From Sediminimonas qiaohouensis DSM 21189 (lineage in GTDB: Bacteria > Pseudomonadota > Alphaproteobacteria > Rhodobacterales > Rhodobacteraceae): a stretch of 64,000 bases of DNA. Position numbers and translations under genes: made by a program. Positions 57,164 through 64,000 of the stretch are shown here, in pieces; position 1 is the stretch's first letter; each line of letters begins with the position of its first letter. The notes beneath the pieces were generated by a model. The model saw only the letters and a list, made by a program, of their open reading frames with translations, was not told where the DNA came from and did not search any database. The stretch covers positions 248,001-312,000 of the forward strand of contig NZ_AUIJ01000002.1 of the NCBI RefSeq assembly GCF_000423645.1. Direction: 5' to 3'.

Positions 57164-57870
57164 CTCGCCCCGTCTGCAACCGCCAGCCACTCGCGCAGCG
57201 CCCGGCATACCTCACCCGGCGCCTCCAGCGTCGGCAAATGCCCCGCACCCTCCAAGATGCACAGGCTCGCTTGCGGGATCAGTTCGGCCATGAAGCGGTG
57301 CCGCTTGACCGGCGTCAGCCCATCATGCGCCCCGCACAACACCAGCGCCGGCACCTTGCAGCGGCGCAGCGCCGCCTGGTTGTCGCGGCGGCGCTGCAAC
57401 GCGCGTACCTGCCGCACGAAAACCTCAGGCCCCAGGTCCGCCGCCATCTGCCGCACCAGCGCCAGAACCTCCGCGCGCCCCGGCCCGGGGGCCAGGAAAT
57501 CGGGCCGGATCATCTGCGTGATCATCTCGTCCAGCCGCCCCGCCTTGGCCCCGATAATCAGCGGCTCGTACTGCGCCGCGCTCTGCGGTGTCTCGGCCAG
57601 CGGATTGGTATCCATCAGCGCCAGCCGCGTCACTCGACCCGGCGCGCGCCGCAGCACCTCCATCGCCACGATCCCGCCCATCGACAGCCCCGCCAGCGCG
57701 AAGCGCTCCGGCAACACGTCCAACAGCCCCGAGGCGATCTCCTCGATCCGCTCGCCCTGCGTGATCGGCGCCACCATTACCGCGCGCTCGCGGCTCAGAT
57801 CGGCCAGCTGCGGCGCAAAAAGGCGCGCATCGCACATCATCCCGGGCAACAGCACAACGGGCTCAGCCAT
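57160..57870 (-). CDS. alpha/beta hydrolase
   Basis: A 236-aa hydrolase. Oxyanion region PVVLLPGMMCDARLF, nucleophile elbow GLSMGGIVA, acid region LCGAHDGLTP and His in EGAGHLPTLE are all present. It is co-translated with the CitF homologue (ATGA overlap), which suggests it acts on the same ester or thioester pathway (inference). Substrate unknown. Confidence 0.88.
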   Translation of the reverse strand: MAEPVVLLPGMMCDARLFAPQLADLSRERAVMVAPITQGERIEEIASGLLDVLPERFALAGLSMGGIVAMEVLRRAPGRVTRLALMDTNPLAETPQSAAQYEPLIIGAKAGRLDEMITQMIRPDFLAPGPGRAEVLALVRQMAADLGPEVFVRQVRALQRRRDNQAALRRCKVPALVLCGAHDGLTPVKRHRFMAELIPQASLCILEGAGHLPTLEAPGEVCRALREWLAVADGAR

Positions 57871-57954
57871 TGATCACAACCCTCTCAGCCCCCATGCCGC
57901 CATACTGGCCGCAACGCCGCGCGGCCACAAGCGGCGACAAGCGGCGCAGCCGGC

Positions 57955-58380
57955 TCAATACCCCTCCCACCGGAACGCGCCCTCGGGCGACAGCGGCGAA
58001 TGCGGGTTCCACGCCACCTCCCAGACATGGCCGTCGGGATCGGCGAAATAGCCCACATGCCCGCCCCAGAACACATCTTCCGCAGGGCGCAGGATACGCG
58101 CGCCCGCCGCCTCGGCACGCGCCATGAGCGGCGCAACCGCCTCGCGCGCAGGGACATTATGCGCCAGCGTCATCGCGCCGCTGCCCAGCTCGGCCTCGTC
58201 CACGCCCATATCACGCGCCAGCGCCGCGCGCGGGTAAAGGCCCAGCGCCTGACCGATCAGGTCAAACACCACGATCCCATCGGGCGTCTCGACCCGGCGC
58301 CAGCCAAGCGCCTCGTAGAACGCCGCCGCGCGCTCCATGTCCCGCACCCCGAGAGTGATCAGGCTCACACGCTGTTCCAT
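57955..58380 (-). CDS. VOC-family protein (glyoxalase/dioxygenase fold)
   Basis: A 141-aa vicinal-oxygen-chelate protein with the paired beta-alpha-beta modules SLITLGVRDMERAAAFYEAL and GHVGYFADPDGHVWEVAWNP. The C-terminal Glu of the metal site is present (WEVAWN). The enzyme reaction is unknown. It lies between two hydrolase genes on the same strand. Confidence 0.88.
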   Translation of the reverse strand: MEQRVSLITLGVRDMERAAAFYEALGWRRVETPDGIVVFDLIGQALGLYPRAALARDMGVDEAELGSGAMTLAHNVPAREAVAPLMARAEAAGARILRPAEDVFWGGHVGYFADPDGHVWEVAWNPHSPLSPEGAFRWEGY

Positions 58381-58399
58381 TCCGACCTCCTCATGCCGA

Positions 58400-59164
58400 T
58401 CAGGCCCCGCTGCCCGCGCGCATCGTCACCGCCTCGATCGCGCACTCGACCTCCTCCAGGCACTCGGGCGTGGAAAACCGGTGATCGGCGCCCTTGACCA
58501 GCGTCAGGTGAATATCGGGGCTCTCGGCATGGTCCAGCAGGCGCAGCGCCACCTCGCGCGATACGTCCTCGTCCTCGGTCCCCTGCAACAGGCGCACGGG
58601 AAACCGCAGATCCAGCGGCGCGCGCAGCACCAATTGCTTGCGCCCGTCCTCGATCAGGCGCCGGGTGATGACATAGGGCTCATCCGAGTACTCTGATGGC
58701 AGCTCCAGCCGCCCCTTGGCGGTGATCTCCTCGCGCTGCGCGGCCTCAAAGCTGGCCCACATGCCATCCTCGGTGAAATCGGGGGCGGCGGCGATGCCCA
58801 CCATGCCCGCCACGCGCCCCGGCATGGCCCGCGCCAACAGCAACGCGATCCACCCGCCCATGGACGAGCCCACCAACACCTGCGGCCCGTTTGTCAGCGC
58901 GCCGATCGCGGCCATCGCATCGGCGGCCCAATCGCCTATGCATCCCTCCTCGAACGCGCCCGAGGATTGCCCGTGCCCCGAGTAATCCATACGCAGGAAC
59001 GCGCGACCGCGCCTGCGCGCCCATTCCTCAAGGTAGATCGCCTTGGTGCCCTCCATGTCGGACTTGAACCCGCCCAAAAACACCACGCCCGGCCCGCTAC
59101 CGTCGCTGTGGTGATAGGCGATGCGCCGGCCCTGAGGCGTTTCCAGATACTGCGGCTCGTCCAT
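58400..59164 (-). CDS. alpha/beta hydrolase (ABHD10-like)
   Basis: A 254-aa hydrolase with [28 protein letters not shown], the nucleophile elbow [12 protein letters not shown], and a late His in [11 protein letters not shown]. This pattern is like ABHD10-type acyl-thioesterase/esterase. The ATG at 59164 is preferred because the frame before it runs into the thrS promoter region. It is the first gene of the operon and is divergent from thrS. Confidence 0.88.
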   Translation of the reverse strand: MDEPQYLETPQGRRIAYHHSDGSGPGVVFLGGFKSDMEGTKAIYLEEWARRRGRAFLRMDYSGHGQSSGAFEEGCIGDWAADAMAAIGALTNGPQVLVGSSMGGWIALLLARAMPGRVAGMVGIAAAPDFTEDGMWASFEAAQREEITAKGRLELPSEYSDEPYVITRRLIEDGRKQLVLRAPLDLRFPVRLLQGTEDEDVSREVALRLLDHAESPDIHLTLVKGADHRFSTPECLEEVECAIEAVTMRAGSGA

Positions 59165-59363
59165 GTCTCGCGGCCTCCCTGCCCGGTGTCGTGTGTTGAT
59201 GCCATGCGTTGCCGCGATCCTGCCCGCCCCGTACGCAAGGGGCAAGGGCAAGCGCCAAGGACATGCGCAAGTCTTGACACCCCGCTCTGCCGGGGCCAAA
59301 AGGGCGCGAACCATACCCGCAACCGGGCGTTCCGTGGGCGCCAAACCGACGAGGAGCCAAGCA

Positions 59364-61343
59364 ATGGCACAAGTCTCCCTTACTTTCCCCGATGGCAATC
59401 AACGCGCGTACCCCGCCGGTGTGACGCCGGGCGAGGTGGCCGCCGACATCTCCAAATCCCTTGGCAAAAAGGCGATCAGCGCGCAGGTCGACGGCCAACA
59501 CTGGGATCTGCAATGGCCCATTGAGCACGACGCCGCCATCGCCATCAACACCATGTCCGACCGCGCCCCCGCGCTGGAACTGGTCCGCCACGACCTCGCC
59601 CACATCATGGCACGCGCCGTGCAAGAGCTGTGGCCGGACGTGCGCGTCACCATCGGCCCGGTCATCGAACACGGCTGGTACTACGATTTTGACCGCCAAG
59701 AGCCGTTCACCCCCGAAGACCTCGGCGCTATTGAGAAGAAGATGCGCGAGATCATCGCCGCCCGCGATCCCGTCACCACCGAGGTGTGGGAGCGCGACCG
59801 CGCCATCGCGCATTACACCGCCAACAACGAGCCCTACAAGGTCGAACTGGTCGAGGCGATCCCCGGCGACGAGCCGCTGCGCATGTACTGGCACGGCCAC
59901 TGGCAGGACCTGTGCCGCGGCCCGCACCTGCAACATACCGGCCAAGTGCCCGCCGACGCCTTCAAACTAATGAGCGTCGCCGGCGCCTACTGGCGCGGCG
60001 ATTCGAGCCGCGCCATGCTGCAACGCATCTACGGCGTCGCCTTCCTCAACCGGGCCGAGTTGAAGGCCCACCTGCACATGCTGGAGGAAGCCGCCAAACG
60101 CGACCACCGCAAGCTGGGCCGCGAGATGGAGCTGTTCCACATGCAGGAAGAGGCGCCGGGACAGGTGTTCTGGCACCCCAACGGTTGGACCATCTACACC
60201 GCGCTGCAGGACTACATGCGCCGCAAACAGCGCGCCGGCGGCTATAACGAGATCAACACGCCCCAAGTCGTCGACCGCAAGCTGTGGGAGGCGTCGGGCC
60301 ACTGGGACAAATACCAGCACCACATGTTCATCGTCGAGGTCGACGAGAGCCGCGACGGCGAAACCGACGACGCGGCGGTGCGCGACAAGACCCGCACCCG
60401 GATCAACGCACTCAAGCCGATGAACTGCCCCTGCCACGTGCAGGTGTTCAACCAGGGGCTCAAGTCGTACCGCGACCTGCCGCTGCGGCTGGCCGAATTC
60501 GGCTCCTGCGCGCGGTTTGAACCGTCCGGCGCGCTGCACGGCATCATGCGCGTGCGCGGCTTCACCCAGGACGACGCGCATATCTTCTGCTCCGAGGACC
60601 AGATCCAGTCGGAATGCGCCCGCTTCATCGACTTCCTGGCGGATGTCTACCGCGAACTGGGCTTTCCCGATTTCGAGATCCGCTTTGCCACCCGCCCCGA
60701 ACAGCGCGTCGGCAGCGACGAAAGCTGGGATTACGTCGAGGGCGCGCTTGAAAACGCGATCAAGGCCGTCGGCCGCGACTATACGCTCGAACCCGGCGAT
60801 GGCGCGTTCTACGGGCCCAAGCTCGATTTCTACCTGACCGACGCGATCGGCCGGGTCTGGCAATGCGGCACCTTCCAGGTCGACCCGAACCTGCCCGAAC
60901 GCCTTGACGCCAGCTATATCGGGCAGGACGGCGACAAACACCGCCCCTACATGCTGCACCGCGCGGTCCTGGGCAGTTTCGAGCGGTTCATCGGCATCCT
61001 GATCGAGAACTGGGAAGGCAAGCTGCCGTTCTGGATGGCGCCGCGGCAGGTGGTCGTCGCCTCGATCGTGTCTGACGCGGACGACTATTGCCGCGAGGTC
61101 GCCGCCGCCCTCCAAGCGCGCGGCATCCGCGCCGAAACCGATCTGCGCAACGAAAAGATCAACTACAAGGTGCGCGAACACTCGGTCGGCAAGGTCCCGG
61201 TGATCCTCGCCTGCGGCGCGCGCGAGGTCGAAGACCGCACCGTCACCGTGCGCCGCCTTGGCGAAAAACAGACGCAAAACCGGGCACTTGACGATCTCGC
61301 CAACGATCTCGCGCGCGAGGCGACACCGCCCGACCTGGCCTGA
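59364..61343 (+). CDS. thrS: threonyl-tRNA synthetase
   Basis: A 659-aa class II synthetase with TGS, editing ([21 protein letters not shown]), catalytic and anticodon-binding domains. Zinc ligands are the Cys in MNCPCH, the His in [10 protein letters not shown] and the His in MLHRAVLGS. The ATG at 59364 follows GAGGAG; the frame upstream continues but starts inside the hydrolase gene. Canonical length. Confidence 0.97.
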   Translation: MAQVSLTFPDGNQRAYPAGVTPGEVAADISKSLGKKAISAQVDGQHWDLQWPIEHDAAIAINTMSDRAPALELVRHDLAHIMARAVQELWPDVRVTIGPVIEHGWYYDFDRQEPFTPEDLGAIEKKMREIIAARDPVTTEVWERDRAIAHYTANNEPYKVELVEAIPGDEPLRMYWHGHWQDLCRGPHLQHTGQVPADAFKLMSVAGAYWRGDSSRAMLQRIYGVAFLNRAELKAHLHMLEEAAKRDHRKLGREMELFHMQEEAPGQVFWHPNGWTIYTALQDYMRRKQRAGGYNEINTPQVVDRKLWEASGHWDKYQHHMFIVEVDESRDGETDDAAVRDKTRTRINALKPMNCPCHVQVFNQGLKSYRDLPLRLAEFGSCARFEPSGALHGIMRVRGFTQDDAHIFCSEDQIQSECARFIDFLADVYRELGFPDFEIRFATRPEQRVGSDESWDYVEGALENAIKAVGRDYTLEPGDGAFYGPKLDFYLTDAIGRVWQCGTFQVDPNLPERLDASYIGQDGDKHRPYMLHRAVLGSFERFIGILIENWEGKLPFWMAPRQVVVASIVSDADDYCREVAAALQARGIRAETDLRNEKINYKVREHSVGKVPVILACGAREVEDRTVTVRRLGEKQTQNRALDDLANDLAREATPPDLA

Positions 61344-61561
61344 GACAAGCCAAATACATGCTGGCGGGCTGGACATCGCGTTCGGCCCGCCTACCTGTTT
61401 GCCAACGCCCACCGCCACGCACCGCCCCCATCACGCGGCCTTCACGGCAACTTAATCTTTCGTGATGCCACGGCGACGTGATTGGCTTGTGAAGAGTTTC
61501 CTTCGCTACCACTCCCCCATCGCATGACGCGATCCGAGTAATAGCAAACGGGAGAACTCGA
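61344..61561. other. gap between thrS and the bufferin cluster
   Basis: A 218-bp gap. A possible thrS terminator is GGCGGGC (61363-61369) pairing with GCCCGCC (61385-61391), followed by a weak T-run. The bufA promoter should lie in 61440-61545, but I could not identify a clear sigma70 or extracytoplasmic-function sigma-factor promoter there. Its ribosome site is GGGAG before the ATG at 61562. Confidence 0.5.
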
Positions 61562-61867
61562 ATGTCCAAACATATGACAAGCCTCGCCATCGCAGGTGCC
61601 TTCGCCACCGCGCTGGCCGCACAGGGCACCACGGCACAGGCCGATGAAGCCAAGGAAAAGTGCTTTGGCGTCGCGCTGGCCGGCGAAAACGATTGCGCCG
61701 CCGGTCCCGGCACCACCTGCGCAGGCACCTCCAAGGTCGATTACCAGGGCAACTCGTGGAAAATGGTCGACGAAGGCACCTGCACCGAGATCGACCTGCC
61801 CGACATGGCCGACGGCACCCCGCGCCAAGGCTCGCTCGAGGCGCTGGAGCGCGACATCCCCTCCTGA
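61562..61867 (+). CDS. bufA1: bufferin precursor (DUF2282, BufA1 type)
   Basis: A 101-aa RiPP precursor of the DUF2282 family. A Sec signal peptide (about 1-27, ending AQA-DEA) is followed by the conserved core with four cysteines: Cys34 ([13 protein letters not shown]), Cys45, Cys53 ([13 protein letters not shown]) and Cys74 ([10 protein letters not shown]). In bufferins these Cys are modified by a DUF692 enzyme to thiooxazole groups that bind copper in the periplasm. The precursor is followed by DUF692, DUF2063 and DoxX genes. All features fit; modification itself is inferred. Confidence 0.92.
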   Translation: MSKHMTSLAIAGAFATALAAQGTTAQADEAKEKCFGVALAGENDCAAGPGTTCAGTSKVDYQGNSWKMVDEGTCTEIDLPDMADGTPRQGSLEALERDIPS

Positions 61868-61955
61868 CGCCCTCGCGTACCCTTCAAGCATCCCGCGCAG
61901 GGCGGGCATCCTCGGCCCGCCCTGCCGCCCCTTCCCACGATCCGGAGTTCCGCAC

Positions 61956-62846
61956 ATGCCCGCCCCCGGTCAAAACACCCTGCCCCACGCCCCCGGCGTC
62001 GGCTACAAGCCGCAGCATTACAATGATCTGATCACCGATGCCGCCCCCGTTGAATGGCTGGAAATCCACGCCGAGAATTACATGGGCGACGGTGGCCGCC
62101 CCATTGCGCAGCTACAGCACCTCGCCAAACGCTTCCCGATCTCGGTGCATGGCGTCGGCCTGAGCATCGGCGGCGAAGCCCCGCTTGATCCCGACCACCT
62201 GGCCCGGCTCAAGCACCTGTGCGATTGGCTCAACCCCGCCAGTTTTTCCGAGCACCTGGCATGGTCCACGCATGAGGGCGCCTTTCTCAACGATCTTCTG
62301 CCTCTGCCCTATACCGATGCCACGCTGGCCCGAGTCACCGCCCATATCGACGAGGTGCAGCAGGTACTGGGCCGGCAAATGTTGCTGGAAAACCCCTCCA
62401 GCTACCTCGCCTTCGACGCGTCCACCTGGTCCGAGCCCGATTTCATGCACGAATTGGCCCGCCGAACCGGCTGCGGCCTGCTGCTTGATGTGAACAACGT
62501 GTTCGTGTCGGCCACCAACCTTGGCTACCACCCGCACGACTACATCGACGCCTACCCGCTCGACCTGGTGGGCGAGATCCACCTCGGTGGCCATGACGAG
62601 GATACCGACGATCACGGCGCGCCGCTCCTGATCGATAGCCACGGCCGCGAGGTGGTCGAACCTGTCTGGGCGCTGCTCGACTATACGCTTGCCCGCTCCG
62701 GCCCGCGCGCCACCCTCATCGAATGGGACACCGACGTGCCCGACTGGCCCACCCTCGCCGCTGAGGCAAGCCGCGCCGGAGACGCGCTTGCAACCGTACG
62801 CTCAGCGCCGCCAAACGTACGCTTTGTACGTTCGGAGCCGGCATGA
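61956..62846 (+). CDS. bufB: DUF692 multinuclear iron-dependent oxidase (BufB)
   Basis: A 296-aa TIM-barrel enzyme of the MNIO (DUF692) family, which modifies cysteines in RiPP precursors. Probable iron ligands are seen: His38/Glu40 (EIHAENY), His65 (SVHGVGLS), Glu99/His100 (SEHLAW), Glu145/Asn146 (LLENPSS), Asp179/Asn181 (LLDVNN), Glu207/His209/His213 ([11 protein letters not shown]) and Glu256/Asp258 (IEWDTDVP). The ATG at 61956 follows GGAG; the frame upstream of it overlaps bufA and is not used. Its end overlaps bufC by 4 bp. Confidence 0.94.
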   Translation: MPAPGQNTLPHAPGVGYKPQHYNDLITDAAPVEWLEIHAENYMGDGGRPIAQLQHLAKRFPISVHGVGLSIGGEAPLDPDHLARLKHLCDWLNPASFSEHLAWSTHEGAFLNDLLPLPYTDATLARVTAHIDEVQQVLGRQMLLENPSSYLAFDASTWSEPDFMHELARRTGCGLLLDVNNVFVSATNLGYHPHDYIDAYPLDLVGEIHLGGHDEDTDDHGAPLLIDSHGREVVEPVWALLDYTLARSGPRATLIEWDTDVPDWPTLAAEASRAGDALATVRSAPPNVRFVRSEPA

Positions 62847-63631
62847 CCTCGCCCGATCAAAGCACCCTGCGCCGCGCAATTGTCACCCCCGACGCGGCCC
62901 CGCCAACCGGCCTGTCCGATGGCCACGGCCGGCCCGCCGGACGGCGGTTTTCGGTCTATCGCAACAACGTCGCGGCCTCGCTGATCGACGCGTTGCGTAG
63001 CGGCTTTCCGGCGGTCGAGAAATTGATCGGAGAGGCAAATTTCACCAATGTTGCAAGGCTTTACGCCCGGGACAATCCGCCAGATACACCGCTTTTGATG
63101 CACTACGGCGCCAGCTTTCCCACGTATCTCGACGGGTTCGGCCCGCTGTCGCATATCGGGTATCTGGCCGATGTTGCGCGCCTTGAGCAAGCCCTGCGCC
63201 GCGCCTATCACGCCGCCGACAGCACCTCGATTTCCGCTTCAACTTTGCATGATATGTCGCTGGATTCTCTCATGAATTCCAAAGTCGCACTTACACCTGC
63301 GACAATCCTGTTGCGCTCTGACTGGCCGGTGCACGCGATCTGGGCTTACACGCTGGACCCGGGCAACAGCCCCAAGCCCCAGGCGACACCGCAGAACGTC
63401 TTGATAACACGCCCGGAATTCGATCCCACCCCGGCCCCGCTCCCTCCCGGCGGCGCGGAATTTATCGCGGCGCTCATGCGCGGCGAGACCTTCGGTCAGG
63501 CCCACACCCACGCCGCCGCCACGACCGCGACATTCGATCTTACACGCACCTTGAGCCTGTTGCTAAGTGGTGGCGCCATTTCCGAAATCAACATGAAGAA
63601 CGATCATGAACAAACTGTTTTCAAAGTATAA
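62843..63631 (+). CDS. bufC: DUF2063 partner protein (BufC)
   Basis: A 262-aa protein whose N-terminal half matches DUF2063 ([55 protein letters not shown]). The C-terminal half is a beta-rich domain. DUF2063 proteins are the usual partner of DUF692 enzymes and help to recognise or present the precursor peptide. The ATGA overlap with bufB and the 26-bp overlap with the DoxX gene indicate tight co-expression. Confidence 0.92.
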   Translation: MTSPDQSTLRRAIVTPDAAPPTGLSDGHGRPAGRRFSVYRNNVAASLIDALRSGFPAVEKLIGEANFTNVARLYARDNPPDTPLLMHYGASFPTYLDGFGPLSHIGYLADVARLEQALRRAYHAADSTSISASTLHDMSLDSLMNSKVALTPATILLRSDWPVHAIWAYTLDPGNSPKPQATPQNVLITRPEFDPTPAPLPPGGAEFIAALMRGETFGQAHTHAAATTATFDLTRTLSLLLSGGAISEINMKNDHEQTVFKV

Positions 63632-64000
63632 AGCGCTTGAAGCCGACCCAAGAACATCGGCCTCTCTCCTGCCGCTGGTCGCGCGCGCGGTGTTCGCCGC
63701 CGTGTTGCTGGTCTATTTCTGGAACTCCGCGCAGACCAAGCTGGGCGACGGCGCTCTGGGTCTGCTGTTCCCATCCAGCGGCGCCTACGCACAGATTTTC
63801 CCCCGCGCGATGGAGGCGGCCTCTTACGACATCTCGCAGCTCACCGCGTTCCATCAAATCGTCGTCATAATGGGAACATGGGCCGAGTTTATCCTGCCAT
63901 TTCTGATAGTTAGCGGCGCCTTTTCACGCGTGGCAGCGCTTGGCATGATCGGCTTCATCGCGGTCCAGAGCCTCACCGATCTCTACGGCCACGGTGGCAT
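63606..64000 (+). CDS. DoxX family membrane protein, 3' end outside window
   Basis: The first 131 codons of a DoxX-type inner-membrane protein. Helices are at about 22-42 (LVARAVFAAVLLVYFWNS), 80-105 (FHQIVVIMGTWAEFILPFLI) and 108-125. DoxX proteins commonly end bufferin and other DUF692 clusters and may link to respiratory electrons or copper handling. The ATG at 63606 lies inside the end of bufC. The stop is beyond position 64000. Confidence 0.9.
   Translation, partial: MNKLFSKYKALEADPRTSASLLPLVARAVFAAVLLVYFWNSAQTKLGDGALGLLFPSSGAYAQIFPRAMEAASYDISQLTAFHQIVVIMGTWAEFILPFLIVSGAFSRVAALGMIGFIAVQSLTDLYGHGG

Noticed and set aside
59967-61418. 483-codon open frame antisense to thrS
   Set aside because: Shadow of a canonical synthetase gene; no recognisable domain.

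Overview
The window is GC-rich, densely packed alphaproteobacterial chromosome, most likely from the Roseobacter group or a close relative in the Rhodobacteraceae. The lineage markers are GapR (DUF2312), an NDUFA12-type complex I subunit, DUF2155, DUF4167, a ScfR-family short-chain acyl-CoA regulator, and the order prfA-prmC-DUF4167 beside clpP-clpX. No IS element, prophage, CRISPR array, rRNA or tRNA was recognised. Most of the window is core genome with a few accessory modules.

Region by region. 1-5.7 kb: 5' part of an iron ABC permease gene, a hypothetical protein, GapR, a small membrane protein, a divergent FadB/FadJ-like protein and a DksA/TraR zinc-finger protein. 5.8-8.1 kb: a sulfide/persulfide operon (Blh-type metallo-hydrolase, two YeeE/YedE-type permease halves, a TIGR01244 sulfurtransferase). 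8.2-21.7 kb: a carbon-acquisition locus. On the minus strand lie a ScfR-type regulator, a stand-alone receiver, a small membrane protein, a transporter-fused histidine kinase and a FliM/FliN-like protein. Divergent from them is a five-gene HAAT-type ABC transporter followed by acetyl-CoA synthetase. 21.8-29 kb: a lipoprotein, an acyl-CoA synthetase with a 3-hydroxybutyrate-type dehydrogenase, a PAS-LuxR regulator, accB-accC, aat, DUF2155, an MlaD-like protein and NDUFA12. 29.1-30.7 kb: two secreted Gly-rich proteins and a membrane-anchored LuxR-type regulator. 31.4-37.3 kb: clpX, clpP, DUF4167, prmC, prfA and two small envelope proteins. 37.3-43.2 kb: speB, an M20 amidohydrolase, mazG, an iron-binding protein and selO. 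43.5-47.2 kb: der, bamB and a YfgM-like protein. 47.3-55.2 kb: an RND efflux pair, an EamA exporter, enolase and a DUF985 cupin. 55.4-59.2 kb: a minus-strand operon with a CitF homologue, two alpha/beta hydrolases and a VOC protein. 59.4-64 kb: thrS, then a bufferin-type RiPP cluster (DUF2282 precursor, DUF692 enzyme, DUF2063 partner, DoxX) that runs off the end of the window.

The systems most worth attention are: (i) the bufferin (copper-binding RiPP) cluster; (ii) the apparent sense-import-activate module for acetate or another short-chain carboxylate, where a CrbS-like kinase and a receiver without an output domain face a ScfR repressor-type gene, an ABC importer and acs; (iii) an RND pump with an altered proton-relay triad, behind a perfect 20-bp palindrome; (iv) dispersed non-coding repeats, one copy carrying two perfect hairpins whose arms differ in a compensatory way; and (v) the Gly-rich secreted protein / membrane LuxR operon.

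All calls come from reading the sequence and from knowledge of protein families. No database search was run.
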